Assembly: GCF_002111585.1 (NCBI RefSeq)
Contig: NZ_LUTP01000016.1
Location: 16,515 to 80,514 of the forward strand
Origin: Lonsdalea iberica
GTDB taxonomy: Bacteria; Pseudomonadota; Gammaproteobacteria; Enterobacterales; Enterobacteriaceae
Reading direction: 5' to 3'
Length of the DNA stretch: 64,000 bases
In this document: piece after piece, positions 30,836-39,940 of the stretch
Layout of the letters: each line of letters starts with the position of its first letter
Position numbering within the stretch: the stretch's first letter is position 1
Notes under the pieces: model-generated
Told to the model about the DNA's origin: nothing
Database searches by the model: none
The model's input: the letters and a program-made list of their open reading frames with translations, nothing else
Program-made: the position numbers and the translations under genes

Positions 30836-32050
30836 TTACTGATGGTAGTGTTCGAGGAAACGCCCCAGCTTGTGCACGGCCATGTCCAGTTCGTCGACGC
30901 GCGGCAGCGTCACGATGCGCACATGGTCCGGCTCCGGCCAGTTGAACGCGCTGCCTTGAACCAGCAGCACCTTTTCCTGCAGAAGCAGATCCAGCACCAG
31001 CTTCTGGTCGTCGTGGAGATTAAAACGTTTCGCATCAATACGAGGGAACATATATAAAGCACCGGACGGCTTCACACAGGAGACGCCGGGAATGTCGTTG
31101 ATCAGTTCCCAGGCACGATTGCGCTGTTCGTACAGACGGCCGCCGGGGTGGATAAATTCACTGATGCTTTGATAGCCCCCGAGCGCCGTCTGAATGGCGT
31201 GCTGCATCGGGACGTTGGCGCACAGACGCATCGAAGCCAGCATCTCCAGCCCTTCTATATACCCTTTGGCATGTTTCTTGGGACCGTTCAACACCATCCA
31301 TCCCTGACGAAATCCCGCAACGCGATAAGTTTTAGAGAGACCGTTGAAGGTCACCGTCAGCAGGTCCGGCGCCAGCGCCGCAATGGAGTGGTGCTGGGCT
31401 TCGTCGTAGAGAATCTTGTCGTAAATCTCATCGGCGAAAATGATCAGATCGTTTTGACGCGCGATCTCGACGATCTCCATCAATAGCGCTTTGCTATACA
31501 CGGCGCCGGTGGGGTTATTCGGGTTGATAATGACGATACCGCGAGTGTTAGGCGTGATTTTTTTGCGAATATCGTCCAGATCGGGGAACCAGCCGGACTC
31601 TTCGTCGCAGCGATAATGCACGGCTTTCCCATTAGACAGCGATACGGCGGCGGTCCATAAAGGATAGTCCGGCGCCGGCACCAGCATTTCATCGCCGTTA
31701 TTCAGGAGAGCCTGCATGGACTGTACGATGAGTTCGGAGACGCCATTGCCGATATAGACGTCTTCCACGGTGATATCGCGCAGATTGCGCGCCTGATAGT
31801 GCTGGACGATAGCTTTGCGAGCGGAATAAAGTCCTTTCGAGTCGCAATAGCCTTGTGCGGTAGGCAGGTTCCTGATCACATCAACCAGAATCTCGTCGGG
31901 GGCTTCAAAGCCAAACGGTGCTGGGTTGCCGATGTTGAGTTTAAGAACCTTATTGCCTTCCTCTTCCAACCGTTTGGCTTCTTTTAACACCGGACCACGG
32001 ATGTCATAACAAACATTTTCCAATTTCTTGGATTTTTCGATAGGGGACAT
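30836..32050 (-). CDS. alaA: Glutamate-pyruvate aminotransferase AlaA
   Basis: AlaA is a PLP-dependent class I/II aminotransferase that makes most cellular alanine from pyruvate and glutamate. The 404-residue product (405 in E. coli) has the PLP-binding lysine Lys240 in TFNGLSKTYRVAGFRQGW, the INPNNPTGAVY loop at 175-185, and IIFADEIYDKIL. It is divergent from lrhA across a long AT-rich region, as in E. coli. Lrp control is known in E. coli, but I could not pick out a binding site here. Confidence 0.96.
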   Translation of the reverse strand: MSPIEKSKKLENVCYDIRGPVLKEAKRLEEEGNKVLKLNIGNPAPFGFEAPDEILVDVIRNLPTAQGYCDSKGLYSARKAIVQHYQARNLRDITVEDVYIGNGVSELIVQSMQALLNNGDEMLVPAPDYPLWTAAVSLSNGKAVHYRCDEESGWFPDLDDIRKKITPNTRGIVIINPNNPTGAVYSKALLMEIVEIARQNDLIIFADEIYDKILYDEAQHHSIAALAPDLLTVTFNGLSKTYRVAGFRQGWMVLNGPKKHAKGYIEGLEMLASMRLCANVPMQHAIQTALGGYQSISEFIHPGGRLYEQRNRAWELINDIPGVSCVKPSGALYMFPRIDAKRFNLHDDQKLVLDLLLQEKVLLVQGSAFNWPEPDHVRIVTLPRVDELDMAVHKLGRFLEHYHQ

Positions 32051-33303
32051 TTAACAAACCTTGTACAGGAAGGTTCCTGAATAGTAGACGTTTAATCGGC
32101 CTAATGTACTCTTACTGACGCTGATTTTGAAGAATGATCCTAAATGAATGGGCCATCTCGAAAACGGTGACAGGCACAGATTTCATGGTGTAAAAAACTG
32201 TTATTATTTGATTTATTGAGCTTTTAGACTGTGTAAATCTATTTCTTTGTGTTTTCTGATTGGCAATGGCAATCAATAAGGTGATTTATGCGACGTCACC
32301 GTGAGGCTCGAGGCGGCAATGGGTACGCAATTTCGAAGTGAGTTTCTCATTAGAACGCAAATGAACCACTATTTATCGCCGACTCCTGTTGGCAATACTC
32401 TGGCATCTGAGAGGCCATTGGAGAGTGACAATAACCCTATTTTTTCCAATGACTGGAATAGCGGGTAAAAACCCCATCTTATTTCAGTGTAGCCAATACA
32501 TGTAACCGATTAAAATAAAGGGTTTTCTTATTTTACTATTGAAATATTTCTTCCCTGATATGAAATTAACATCATTTGTAATAGCCGTGACTATTCCAGA
32601 ACATGTCGTCACAAAGGAGAGGTTAGCCAATAAATGGTTGTCTATTTTGAATTCGAATATGCAATTAATAGAGACTGATCTTTTCTTTTCGAAGCCTTTA
32701 CAAAAGTTTTTTTACAATGATCAATCTAGTAATATTAATAGGTAATATAGGAATTTTCAGATTGTTATAGGTAGGCTCTTGTCAGATTAATCACTCAGGT
32801 TACATTATAGCTGGCATTGAGTTTATGGATGACAGAAAACTTAATTCTGGTATCTTATATCAGAATAATTTACGGGTGGGTCATCGTATATTGTTCAGCG
32901 GTTAAGTCAGTGGTCATGCTGAAACCAGATGAATCGTAACGTATTGAAATAACGAAGTTAAGTTATGTTTTAAACGGAAGCGCCCCCTGTAAATACAGTG
33001 TCGGACATAAACGTAACCTTTTATCACGCCTACCCCTTATCTTTAGCGCGCCAGTACGTGCAAAGCTTTTATTTTTTTATCTAAAATAATCGGCTGTGCT
33101 TTTTATCGACGACGTGAATCAATAAAATGAATAGGTAAGGGAAGGGTGAAAAAAAAGGCGATGTGGTAACGAAATATTAAGTATTTTTTGCCGTAACCGT
33201 TCATCTACGATACTGTCTTTCATTGTATGCCGACATTGTCGGGATACGTATCCAACACCAGGTATGTTAGTTAAATAAATAAAATAGATAAGTGAAGAAC
33301 CGT
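32051..33303. other. Long AT-rich intergenic region between alaA and lrhA
   Basis: These 1253 bases are clearly richer in A and T than their neighbours and hold no recognised gene. The longest plausible frame, 32539-32745 (68 codons from a TTG), matches nothing I know and has no good ribosome binding site. Long upstream regions are typical of lrhA, whose promoter lies far upstream in E. coli. The stretch could bind H-NS and hold the lrhA promoter and long leader, or be a remnant of acquired DNA. Confidence 0.5.
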
Positions 33304-34254
33304 ATGACAAATGCAAATCGCCCAGTTCTCAATCTTGATCTGGATCTGCTGAGAACGTTTGTCGCTGTCGCCGATTTGAATACTTTCGCGGCTGCGGCCG
33401 TAGCAGTATGCAGAACGCAATCTGCTGTTAGTCAGCAGATGCAGCGGCTGGAACAACTCATCGGTAAAGAGTTATTCGCCCGTCACGGGAGAAATAAGCT
33501 GCTCACCGAACATGGGATCCAGTTTCTTGGTTATGCCAGAAAAATACTACAGTTCAATGATGAGGCCTGCGCCTCTTTAATGTTCAGCGACATTCAGGGT
33601 ACGCTGACGATCGGTGCTTCCGACGATACCGCAGATACTATTCTGCCGTTTATCTTGCAGCGCGTGACGTCGGTTTTCCCTAAATTATCGATTGAAGTCA
33701 GTATCAAACGCAGCCCTGAAATGATGGAAATGTTGCATCAGGGAAAAATTGATTTAGTTATCACCACGGAAAACAGTACCGAGTTTCCTAATGTATTGCT
33801 GCGTTCGTCACCGACGCTGTGGTATTGCTCGGCGGAATACCAGTTCCAACACGGCAGCCCTGTACCGCTTGTGGTATTGGACGAGCCTAGCCCTTTCCGC
33901 ACGTTGGCGTTGGAAAAGCTGACCGAAGCTGGTATCCCCTGGAAGATTTCGTACGTGGCTTCCACGCTGTCGGCAGTTCGGGCGGCGGTAAAAGCGGGGC
34001 TTGGCATCACCGTGCGTTCCGTTGAAATGATGACGCCGGAACTGCGCGTGCTGGGGGAAGAAGAAGGTTTGCCGAAGTTGCCCGACACCCGTTACTACCT
34101 GTGTAAGAACCCACAGCAAAATAACGAGCTGAGCACGGCGATCTTCAGTGCTATCGAATCAGGTACGCGTTCTAATCTGCTTTCTGTGAATAGCGTTCCG
34201 GAAGGGGATATCCGCATTTCTCCCACGGACGTATCGTCGAAAGATATTCTCTGA
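33304..34254 (+). CDS. lrhA: LysR-type global regulator LrhA (HexA/PecT)
   Basis: LrhA represses motility in E. coli, while its orthologues HexA and PecT in soft-rot bacteria repress exoenzymes and virulence. The 316-residue product has the N-terminal winged helix ([20 protein letters not shown] then [20 protein letters not shown], about residues 11-58) almost identical to E. coli LrhA, followed by the periplasmic-binding-like sensor domain. The ATG at 33304 gives [16 protein letters not shown], matching the family start; the GTG at 33292 adds four residues. It lies directly upstream of nuo, as in E. coli, with its own terminator. Confidence 0.94.
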   Translation: MTNANRPVLNLDLDLLRTFVAVADLNTFAAAAVAVCRTQSAVSQQMQRLEQLIGKELFARHGRNKLLTEHGIQFLGYARKILQFNDEACASLMFSDIQGTLTIGASDDTADTILPFILQRVTSVFPKLSIEVSIKRSPEMMEMLHQGKIDLVITTENSTEFPNVLLRSSPTLWYCSAEYQFQHGSPVPLVVLDEPSPFRTLALEKLTEAGIPWKISYVASTLSAVRAAVKAGLGITVRSVEMMTPELRVLGEEEGLPKLPDTRYYLCKNPQQNNELSTAIFSAIESGTRSNLLSVNSVPEGDIRISPTDVSSKDIL

Positions 34255-34323
34255 CTTTTACAGCGCCTAGCGCTGAGCGGTATGCGTCAGTGTGAAATGT
34301 TATAAAAAACCGGCCGAATATTG

Positions 34324-34363
34324 ACGATAGAGTGTGCGATTACCGCCACTCTGTCGTTTTTTT
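34324..34363 (+). terminator. Intrinsic terminator of lrhA
   Basis: ACGATAGAGTG and CACTCTGTCGT form an 11-base stem with one G-U pair and a 12-base loop, followed by a run of seven or more T residues. It separates lrhA from the nuo operon. Confidence 0.8.
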
Positions 34364-34897
34364 GTTTCTACCGCCGGAGTGCGTCTCTCTGCCTGCAATG
34401 CACTGTCCTGCTCATCCCTCTTACGCACTTCCCCGTTCCCACGTCTTCTCGTATCCGCACGGTTTGTCGTATTAACAACTGCTTACCGAACGTACTTTTT
34501 TTAATAACTAAAACCGAAAAAACGTGTGGGAGATCAAAAAATACTTGCCTTAACCTTATTCATTAACCTGCATTCATGTTGAAATTGATATAGTCACTAC
34601 AGAAATAGGGGCTTTTTCTTCGCATTGGTCCAAAACAACCAGGAGTAGCATTGATACGATTCAGTCTCTGCTATGTTTGTAAATGGTTAACAATGATGCG
34701 TGCATGTTAATTTACGCGCTGTTATTTTTATGAAGGTTAAGAAAAGGTTGCAAAAACAGGATGAGTATCCACATTTACCGCGCCTTAACCCTATAATTTG
34801 TGGTATTTTTATGGTTACAAATCCTTCCTTTTAATCGATGTGGCTATTAACTGCCGTAAAAAGAGCAGCTGCCCAAGCCACTTTTGATGAGTAAGCA
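34364..34897. other. nuo operon upstream region
   Basis: About 530 bases without a convincing gene separate the lrhA terminator from nuoA. The right part is AT-rich with several -10-like boxes (for example TATAAT near 34791), consistent with the long multi-signal nuo promoter region known in E. coli (ArcA, NarL, Fis and IHF control). I could not assign individual sites. Confidence 0.5.
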
Positions 34898-35353
34898 ATG
34901 AGTATGTCAACTACTACTGAAGTCCTCGCCCACCACTGGGCATTTGCTTTATTTCTAATCGTTGCCGTGGGTCTCTGCGGTTTTATGCTGTTGGGTGGCT
35001 TTCTGCTGGGGGGGCGATCCAAAGGTCGGGCCAAGAATACGCCCTATGAATCCGGTATCGATTCCGTAGGGTCAGCTCGACTGAGGCTGTCTGCAAAATT
35101 CTATCTTGTGGCGATGTTTTTCGTCATTTTCGATGTGGAAGCACTGTACCTGTATGCCTGGTCCGTCTCTATTCGGGAAAGCGGCTGGGTAGGTTTTATC
35201 GAAGCCACCATTTTCATATTGGTGCTGTTGGCCGGGCTGGTCTATCTGGTGCGTATTGGCGCGCTGGACTGGACGCCAAAGCGCTCCAAGCGGCAAGTCG
35301 TGAAGTCCGACATCGTCGTAAACCATTCCACCACCAATACTCATCAGCAGTAA
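34898..35353 (+). CDS. nuoA: NADH-quinone oxidoreductase subunit A (NuoA)
   Basis: NuoA is a small membrane-arm subunit of complex I, near the quinone site. The 151 residues (147 in E. coli) hold three membrane helices and the conserved [38 protein letters not shown] region, with key acidic residues in the [11 protein letters not shown] helix. First gene of the 13-gene nuo operon; nuoB follows after 14 bases. ATG at 34898; a second in-frame ATG two codons later is also possible. Confidence 0.97.
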   Translation: MSMSTTTEVLAHHWAFALFLIVAVGLCGFMLLGGFLLGGRSKGRAKNTPYESGIDSVGSARLRLSAKFYLVAMFFVIFDVEALYLYAWSVSIRESGWVGFIEATIFILVLLAGLVYLVRIGALDWTPKRSKRQVVKSDIVVNHSTTNTHQQ

Positions 35354-35367
35354 TAGCGAGGCAATAA

Positions 35368-36042
35368 ATGGACTATACGCTCACCCGCATAGACCCCGAC
35401 GGTGAGAACGACCGTTATCCGCTACAGAAGAAAGAGGTCGTCAGCGACCCGCTCGATCAGCACGTCAATAAAAGCGTGTTCATGGGAAATCTGGAGCAGA
35501 CGCTGCAAAATATGGTCAACTGGGGACGCGGTAACTCCCTATGGCCCTTCAACTTTGGTCTTTCCTGCTGTTACGTGGAGATGGTGACTTCCTTCACCGC
35601 CGTACACGACGTGGCGCGCTTCGGTTCTGAGGTGTTGCGCGCTTCTCCCCGCCAGGCTGATTTCATGGTCATCGCCGGAACACCCTTCCTGAAAATGGCC
35701 CCCGTCATTCAGCGTTTGTACGATCAGATGCTGGAACCGAAATGGGTTATCTCCATGGGCGCATGCGCCAACTCTGGCGGTATGTATGACATCTACTCCG
35801 TGGTTCAAGGCGTCGACAAATTCCTTCCGGTGGATGTTTACATCCCAGGATGTCCGCCGCGACCGGAAGCATATATGCAGGCGCTGCTGCTGCTGAAAGA
35901 GTCTATCGGTAAAGAGCGTCGTCCGCTGTCATGGGTCGTTGGCGATCAGGGCGTGTACCGCGCCAACATGCAATCTGAACGTGAGCGTAAACGCGAAGAA
36001 CGTATTGCGGTAACCCACCTGCGTTCCCCGGATGAAATTTGA
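35368..36042 (+). CDS. nuoB: NADH-quinone oxidoreductase subunit B (NuoB)
   Basis: NuoB carries cluster N2, the last iron-sulfur centre, which passes electrons to quinone. The 224-residue product has the four N2 ligands: adjacent Cys67 and Cys68 ([10 protein letters not shown]), Cys133 ([10 protein letters not shown]) and Cys162 (IPGCPPRPE). All are shifted by four from E. coli numbering because of a slightly longer N-terminus. Peripheral-arm subunit, located at the membrane interface with NuoCD. Confidence 0.98.
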   Translation: MDYTLTRIDPDGENDRYPLQKKEVVSDPLDQHVNKSVFMGNLEQTLQNMVNWGRGNSLWPFNFGLSCCYVEMVTSFTAVHDVARFGSEVLRASPRQADFMVIAGTPFLKMAPVIQRLYDQMLEPKWVISMGACANSGGMYDIYSVVQGVDKFLPVDVYIPGCPPRPEAYMQALLLLKESIGKERRPLSWVVGDQGVYRANMQSERERKREERIAVTHLRSPDEI

Positions 36043-36142
36043 CCTGTGAATGATAGGCCGTGATGGCTGCGTAAAATCAACATAACAGCGCGCCGCCATC
36101 ATCAGTCACGGAAATAACACATTTAATGTGGTGACATTACTT

Positions 36143-37942
36143 ATGACAGATTTAACGACACACGACGCCGTTCTGCCCGCATGGCAAACCCGCGATCATC
36201 TGGATGATCCGGTCGTTGGCGAGCTATGGAACCGTTTCGGTCAGGACGCGTTTACCGTTCAGGCCACGCGGACGGGGATGCCGGTAGTTTGGGTCAAACG
36301 TGAGCAATTACTTGACGTCGTCGACTTCCTGAAAAAACAACCGAAACCTTATGTCATGCTGATGGACCTGCATGGCATGGATGAACGTCTGCGTACGCAC
36401 CGCGAGGGGCTACCCGCCGCAGACTTCTCCGTCTTTTATCTGCTGACTTCCCTGGAGCGAAACAGCGACATCATGCTGAAAGTGGCGCTGGCGGAGAACG
36501 ACCTGTTCCTGCCGACGATGACGCCTCTGTTCCCCAACGCTAACTGGTATGAGCGTGAAGTGTGGGATATGTTCGGCATTACCTTCAATGGTCACCCGCA
36601 CCTGACTCGCATCATGATGCCGCAGACGTGGGAAGGCCACCCGCTGCGCAAAGACTTCCCGGCGCGCGCAACCGAATTCGACCCCTTCGTGCTGACCAAA
36701 CAGCGTGAAGATCTGGAAATGGAGTCGCTGACCTTCAAGCCTGAAGAGTGGGGCATGAAACGTGGGACGGAAAATGAAGACTTCATGTTCCTGAACATGG
36801 GGCCGAACCATCCCTCGTCACACGGTGCGTTCCGTCTGATCTTGCAGTTGGATGGCGAAGAAATCGTCGACTGTATCCCAGATGTCGGCTATCACCATCG
36901 CGGCGCGGAAAAGATGGGCGAGCGCCAGTCTTGGCACAGCTACATTCCTTACACTGACCGTATTGAATATCTCGGCGGCTGCGTCAACGAAATGCCTTAC
37001 GTGCTAGCGGTCGAAAAGCTGGCGGGCATTAAAGTGCCGGAGCGTGTTGAGACTATCCGCGTGATGTTGTCTGAACTGTTCCGCATCAACAGCCATCTGC
37101 TCTATATCAGTACCTTTATTCAGGACGTCGGCGCGATGACGCCGGTCTTCTTCGCGTTTACCGATCGCCAGAAAATCTATGATCTGGTCGAAGCGATCAC
37201 CGGTTTCCGCATGCACCCCGCCTGGTTCCGTATCGGCGGCGTAGCACATGACCTGCCGCGCGGTTGGGATCGACTGCTGCGTGAATTCCTGGACTGGATG
37301 CCTGCTCGACTGGACACCTATGTCAAAGCGGCATTGCAAAACACCATTTTGAAAGGCCGTTCTCAGGGGGTCGCCGCCTACAACGCCAAAGAGGCGCTGG
37401 AGTGGGGCGTCACCGGCGCGGGCTTGCGCGCGACGGGCATTCCGTTCGACGTGCGTAAATGGCGTCCTTACTCCGGCTATGAAAACTTCGATTTCGAGGT
37501 GCCGGTCGGCGATGGCATCAGCGACAGCTACACCCGCGTGATGTTGAAAGTGGAAGAGCTACGCCAGAGTCTGCGCATCCTCGAACAGTGTCTGAACAAC
37601 ATGCCTGAAGGGCCGTTCAAGGCCGACCATCCGCTGACGACGCCGCCGCCGAAAGAGCGCACGCTGCAGCATATCGAAACGATGATCAACCACTTCCTGC
37701 AGGTGTCCTGGGGACCGGTTATGCCGGCCAACGAATCGTTCCAGATGATCGAAGGCACCAAGGGGATCAACAGTTACTACCTGACCAGCGATGGCAGCAC
37801 TATGAGCTACCGCACGCGCATTCGCACGCCGAGCTTTGCTCATTTGCAGCAGATTCCATCGGTCATCCGTGGATGCCTGGTATCCGACCTGATCGTATAC
37901 CTCGGCAGTATTGATTTCGTCATGTCAGATGTGGACCGCTAA
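36143..37942 (+). CDS. nuoC: NADH-quinone oxidoreductase fused subunit C/D (NuoCD)
   Basis: This fused subunit joins the 30-kDa NuoC and 49-kDa NuoD parts found separate in many bacteria; the fusion is normal for Enterobacterales. NuoC spans about residues 1-190 ([34 protein letters not shown]) and NuoD follows ([36 protein letters not shown]), ending with [16 protein letters not shown]. The ATG at 36143 gives 599 residues (about 600 in E. coli). GTG codons at 36128 and 36131 would add a few residues, and the ribosome binding site does not settle the choice. nuoE starts two bases after the stop. Confidence 0.96.
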   Translation: MTDLTTHDAVLPAWQTRDHLDDPVVGELWNRFGQDAFTVQATRTGMPVVWVKREQLLDVVDFLKKQPKPYVMLMDLHGMDERLRTHREGLPAADFSVFYLLTSLERNSDIMLKVALAENDLFLPTMTPLFPNANWYEREVWDMFGITFNGHPHLTRIMMPQTWEGHPLRKDFPARATEFDPFVLTKQREDLEMESLTFKPEEWGMKRGTENEDFMFLNMGPNHPSSHGAFRLILQLDGEEIVDCIPDVGYHHRGAEKMGERQSWHSYIPYTDRIEYLGGCVNEMPYVLAVEKLAGIKVPERVETIRVMLSELFRINSHLLYISTFIQDVGAMTPVFFAFTDRQKIYDLVEAITGFRMHPAWFRIGGVAHDLPRGWDRLLREFLDWMPARLDTYVKAALQNTILKGRSQGVAAYNAKEALEWGVTGAGLRATGIPFDVRKWRPYSGYENFDFEVPVGDGISDSYTRVMLKVEELRQSLRILEQCLNNMPEGPFKADHPLTTPPPKERTLQHIETMINHFLQVSWGPVMPANESFQMIEGTKGINSYYLTSDGSTMSYRTRIRTPSFAHLQQIPSVIRGCLVSDLIVYLGSIDFVMSDVDR

Positions 37943-37944
37943 TT

Positions 37945-38475
37945 ATGCACGATCATAACAACACTCAACCTTCTCCAGATGCTCAGGGCGCGGATGTGCA
38001 AGATGTGTTCGTGCTTAGCGACGCAGAGCGTGACGCTATCGAGCATGAAAAACATCATTACGAAGATGCCCGCGCGGCGTCGATTGAAGCGCTCAAAATT
38101 GTACAGAAACAGCGCGGCTGGGTGCCGGACGGCGCCATCTATGCGATTGCTGAGATTCTGGACATTCCGGCCAGCGATGTCGAAGGCGTCGCCACCTTCT
38201 ATAGCCAGATCTTCCGTCAGCCCGTAGGGCGTCACGTCATTCGCTACTGCGACAGCGTCGTGTGCTACATCAACGGTTTCCAGGGCGTGCGCGCCGCGCT
38301 CGAGAAAAAGCTGAACATTCAGCCGGGTCAGACCACGTTCGACGGCCGCTTCACGCTGCTGCCGACCTGCTGTCTGGGTAACTGTGACAAGGGGCCTTCG
38401 ATGATGATCGACGAAGACACTCACAGCCACGTCAAGCCTGACGATATCGATTCATTACTGGAGCAGTATCAATGA
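37945..38475 (+). CDS. nuoE: NADH-quinone oxidoreductase subunit E (NuoE)
   Basis: NuoE is the 24-kDa subunit with the binuclear cluster N1a in the NADH-dehydrogenase module. The 176-residue product has the four ligands Cys102, Cys107, Cys143 and Cys147 ([25 protein letters not shown]), all +10 relative to E. coli because of an extended acidic N-terminus (residues 1-20). It overlaps nuoF by four bases (ATGA). Confidence 0.97.
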   Translation: MHDHNNTQPSPDAQGADVQDVFVLSDAERDAIEHEKHHYEDARAASIEALKIVQKQRGWVPDGAIYAIAEILDIPASDVEGVATFYSQIFRQPVGRHVIRYCDSVVCYINGFQGVRAALEKKLNIQPGQTTFDGRFTLLPTCCLGNCDKGPSMMIDEDTHSHVKPDDIDSLLEQYQ

Positions 38476-39821
38476 CTAAAAACATTGCTCTCACTGCCGA
38501 ACAGCATCCTCTCACCTGGCGTCTGCGTGACGACAAACAGCCGGTGTGGCTGGATGAGTACCGCAGTAAGAATGGCTACGCCGGCGCGCAAAAAGCCCTC
38601 ACCGGTATCGCTCAGAGCGACGTGGTGACGCTGGTCAAAGATGCGGGTCTGCGTGGGCGCGGCGGGGCGGGGTTCTCTACCGGGCTCAAGTGGAGCCTGA
38701 TGCCGAAAGACGAAAGCATGAACATCCGCTATCTGCTATGTAACGCGGATGAGATGGAACCCGGCACCTATAAAGACCGGCTTCTGATGGAGCAGCTGCC
38801 CCATCTGCTGGTAGAAGGCATGCTGATTGGCGCTTATGCGCTGAAGTCCTATCGCGGCTATATCTTCCTGCGCGGCGAATATGTACAGGCGGCGGCTAAC
38901 CTGCGCCGGGCGATTGAAGAAGCCAAAGACGCTGGCCTGCTGGGCAAAAATATTTTGGGCAGCGGTTTCGACTTCGAACTGTTCGTTCATACCGGCGCCG
39001 GACGTTATATCTGCGGTGAAGAAACCGCGCTGATTAACTCGCTGGAAGGCCGACGCGCCAATCCGCGCTCCAAGCCGCCTTTCCCGGCGTCCGCGGGTGT
39101 GTGGGGCAAGCCGACCTGCGTTAACAATGTCGAAACTTTATGCAACGTGCCGGCCATCATTGAGCACGGCGTGGAGTGGTATCAGGGGCTGTCGGCGGGC
39201 AAGAGTAAAGATGCCGGCACCAAGCTGATGGGCTTTTCTGGTCGGGTGAAAAATCCGGGGTTGTGGGAGCTGCCATTTGGTACGACCGCGCGTGAAATCC
39301 TGGAGGATTATGCGGGCGGTATGCGCGATGGGCTGACGCTGAAAGCCTGGCAGCCGGGCGGCGCAGGAACCGACTTCCTGACTGGCGATCACCTTGACCT
39401 GCCGATGGATTTCGAAAGCATCGCCAAAGCGGGAAGTCGTCTGGGCACCGGGCTGGCGATGGCGGTGGACAACGAGATCAACATGGTCGGTTTGACGCGC
39501 AATTTGGAAGAGTTTTTCGCACGCGAGTCCTGCGGTTGGTGTACGCCGTGCCGCGATGGTTTGCCGTGGAGCGTGAAGCTGCTGCGCGCGTTGGAAGCCG
39601 GGCAGGGGCAGCCGGGCGATATCGAAACGCTGGAGCAGCTGTGCCGCTTCCTGTCGCCGGGACACACCTTCTGCGCCCATGCGCCGGGGGCCGTCGAGCC
39701 GCTACAGAGCGCAATAAAATATTTTCGGCATGAGTTTGAGGCGGGTATCGCCGAGCAGACTATCAGCAATACAAAAGCGATAGGCGGGATTCAACCGAAC
39801 CTGCTGAAACAGCGCTGGTAA
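38472..39821 (+). CDS. nuoF: NADH-quinone oxidoreductase subunit F (NuoF)
   Basis: NuoF is the 51-kDa subunit that binds NADH and FMN and holds cluster N3. The 449 residues (445 in E. coli) contain the FMN/NADH site [16 protein letters not shown] (59-74) and [14 protein letters not shown], and the N3 ligands Cys354, Cys357, Cys360 ([12 protein letters not shown]) and Cys401 (HTFCAHAPG). It overlaps nuoE by four bases. The spacing to nuoG is unusually long, about 120 bases, and holds a GC hairpin. Confidence 0.98.
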   Translation: MTKNIALTAEQHPLTWRLRDDKQPVWLDEYRSKNGYAGAQKALTGIAQSDVVTLVKDAGLRGRGGAGFSTGLKWSLMPKDESMNIRYLLCNADEMEPGTYKDRLLMEQLPHLLVEGMLIGAYALKSYRGYIFLRGEYVQAAANLRRAIEEAKDAGLLGKNILGSGFDFELFVHTGAGRYICGEETALINSLEGRRANPRSKPPFPASAGVWGKPTCVNNVETLCNVPAIIEHGVEWYQGLSAGKSKDAGTKLMGFSGRVKNPGLWELPFGTTAREILEDYAGGMRDGLTLKAWQPGGAGTDFLTGDHLDLPMDFESIAKAGSRLGTGLAMAVDNEINMVGLTRNLEEFFARESCGWCTPCRDGLPWSVKLLRALEAGQGQPGDIETLEQLCRFLSPGHTFCAHAPGAVEPLQSAIKYFRHEFEAGIAEQTISNTKAIGGIQPNLLKQRW

Positions 39822-39901
39822 GCAATGGCCGAGTCGCAGATGCGATGTTTCGCACCGACGTAAGCGATTCTTCATCTGATAGACAGAATTTTTGATTAGC
39901 G

Positions 39902-39930
39902 CCTGCTTAAGACGCAGGCCTTTATGGAAG
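39902..39930 (+). other. Hairpin in the nuoF-nuoG gap
   Basis: GCCTGC and GCAGGC form a 6-base stem with a 7-base loop (TTAAGAC), followed by CTTTATGG, in the 119-base gap between nuoF and nuoG. The U tract is poor, so it is more likely an mRNA processing or stability element than an efficient terminator (inference). Confidence 0.4.
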
Positions 39931-39940
39931 CATGCTGACT

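Noticed and set aside
34321..34566. 81-codon frame before nuoA
   Set aside because: It starts inside the lrhA terminator hairpin and its translation looks random.
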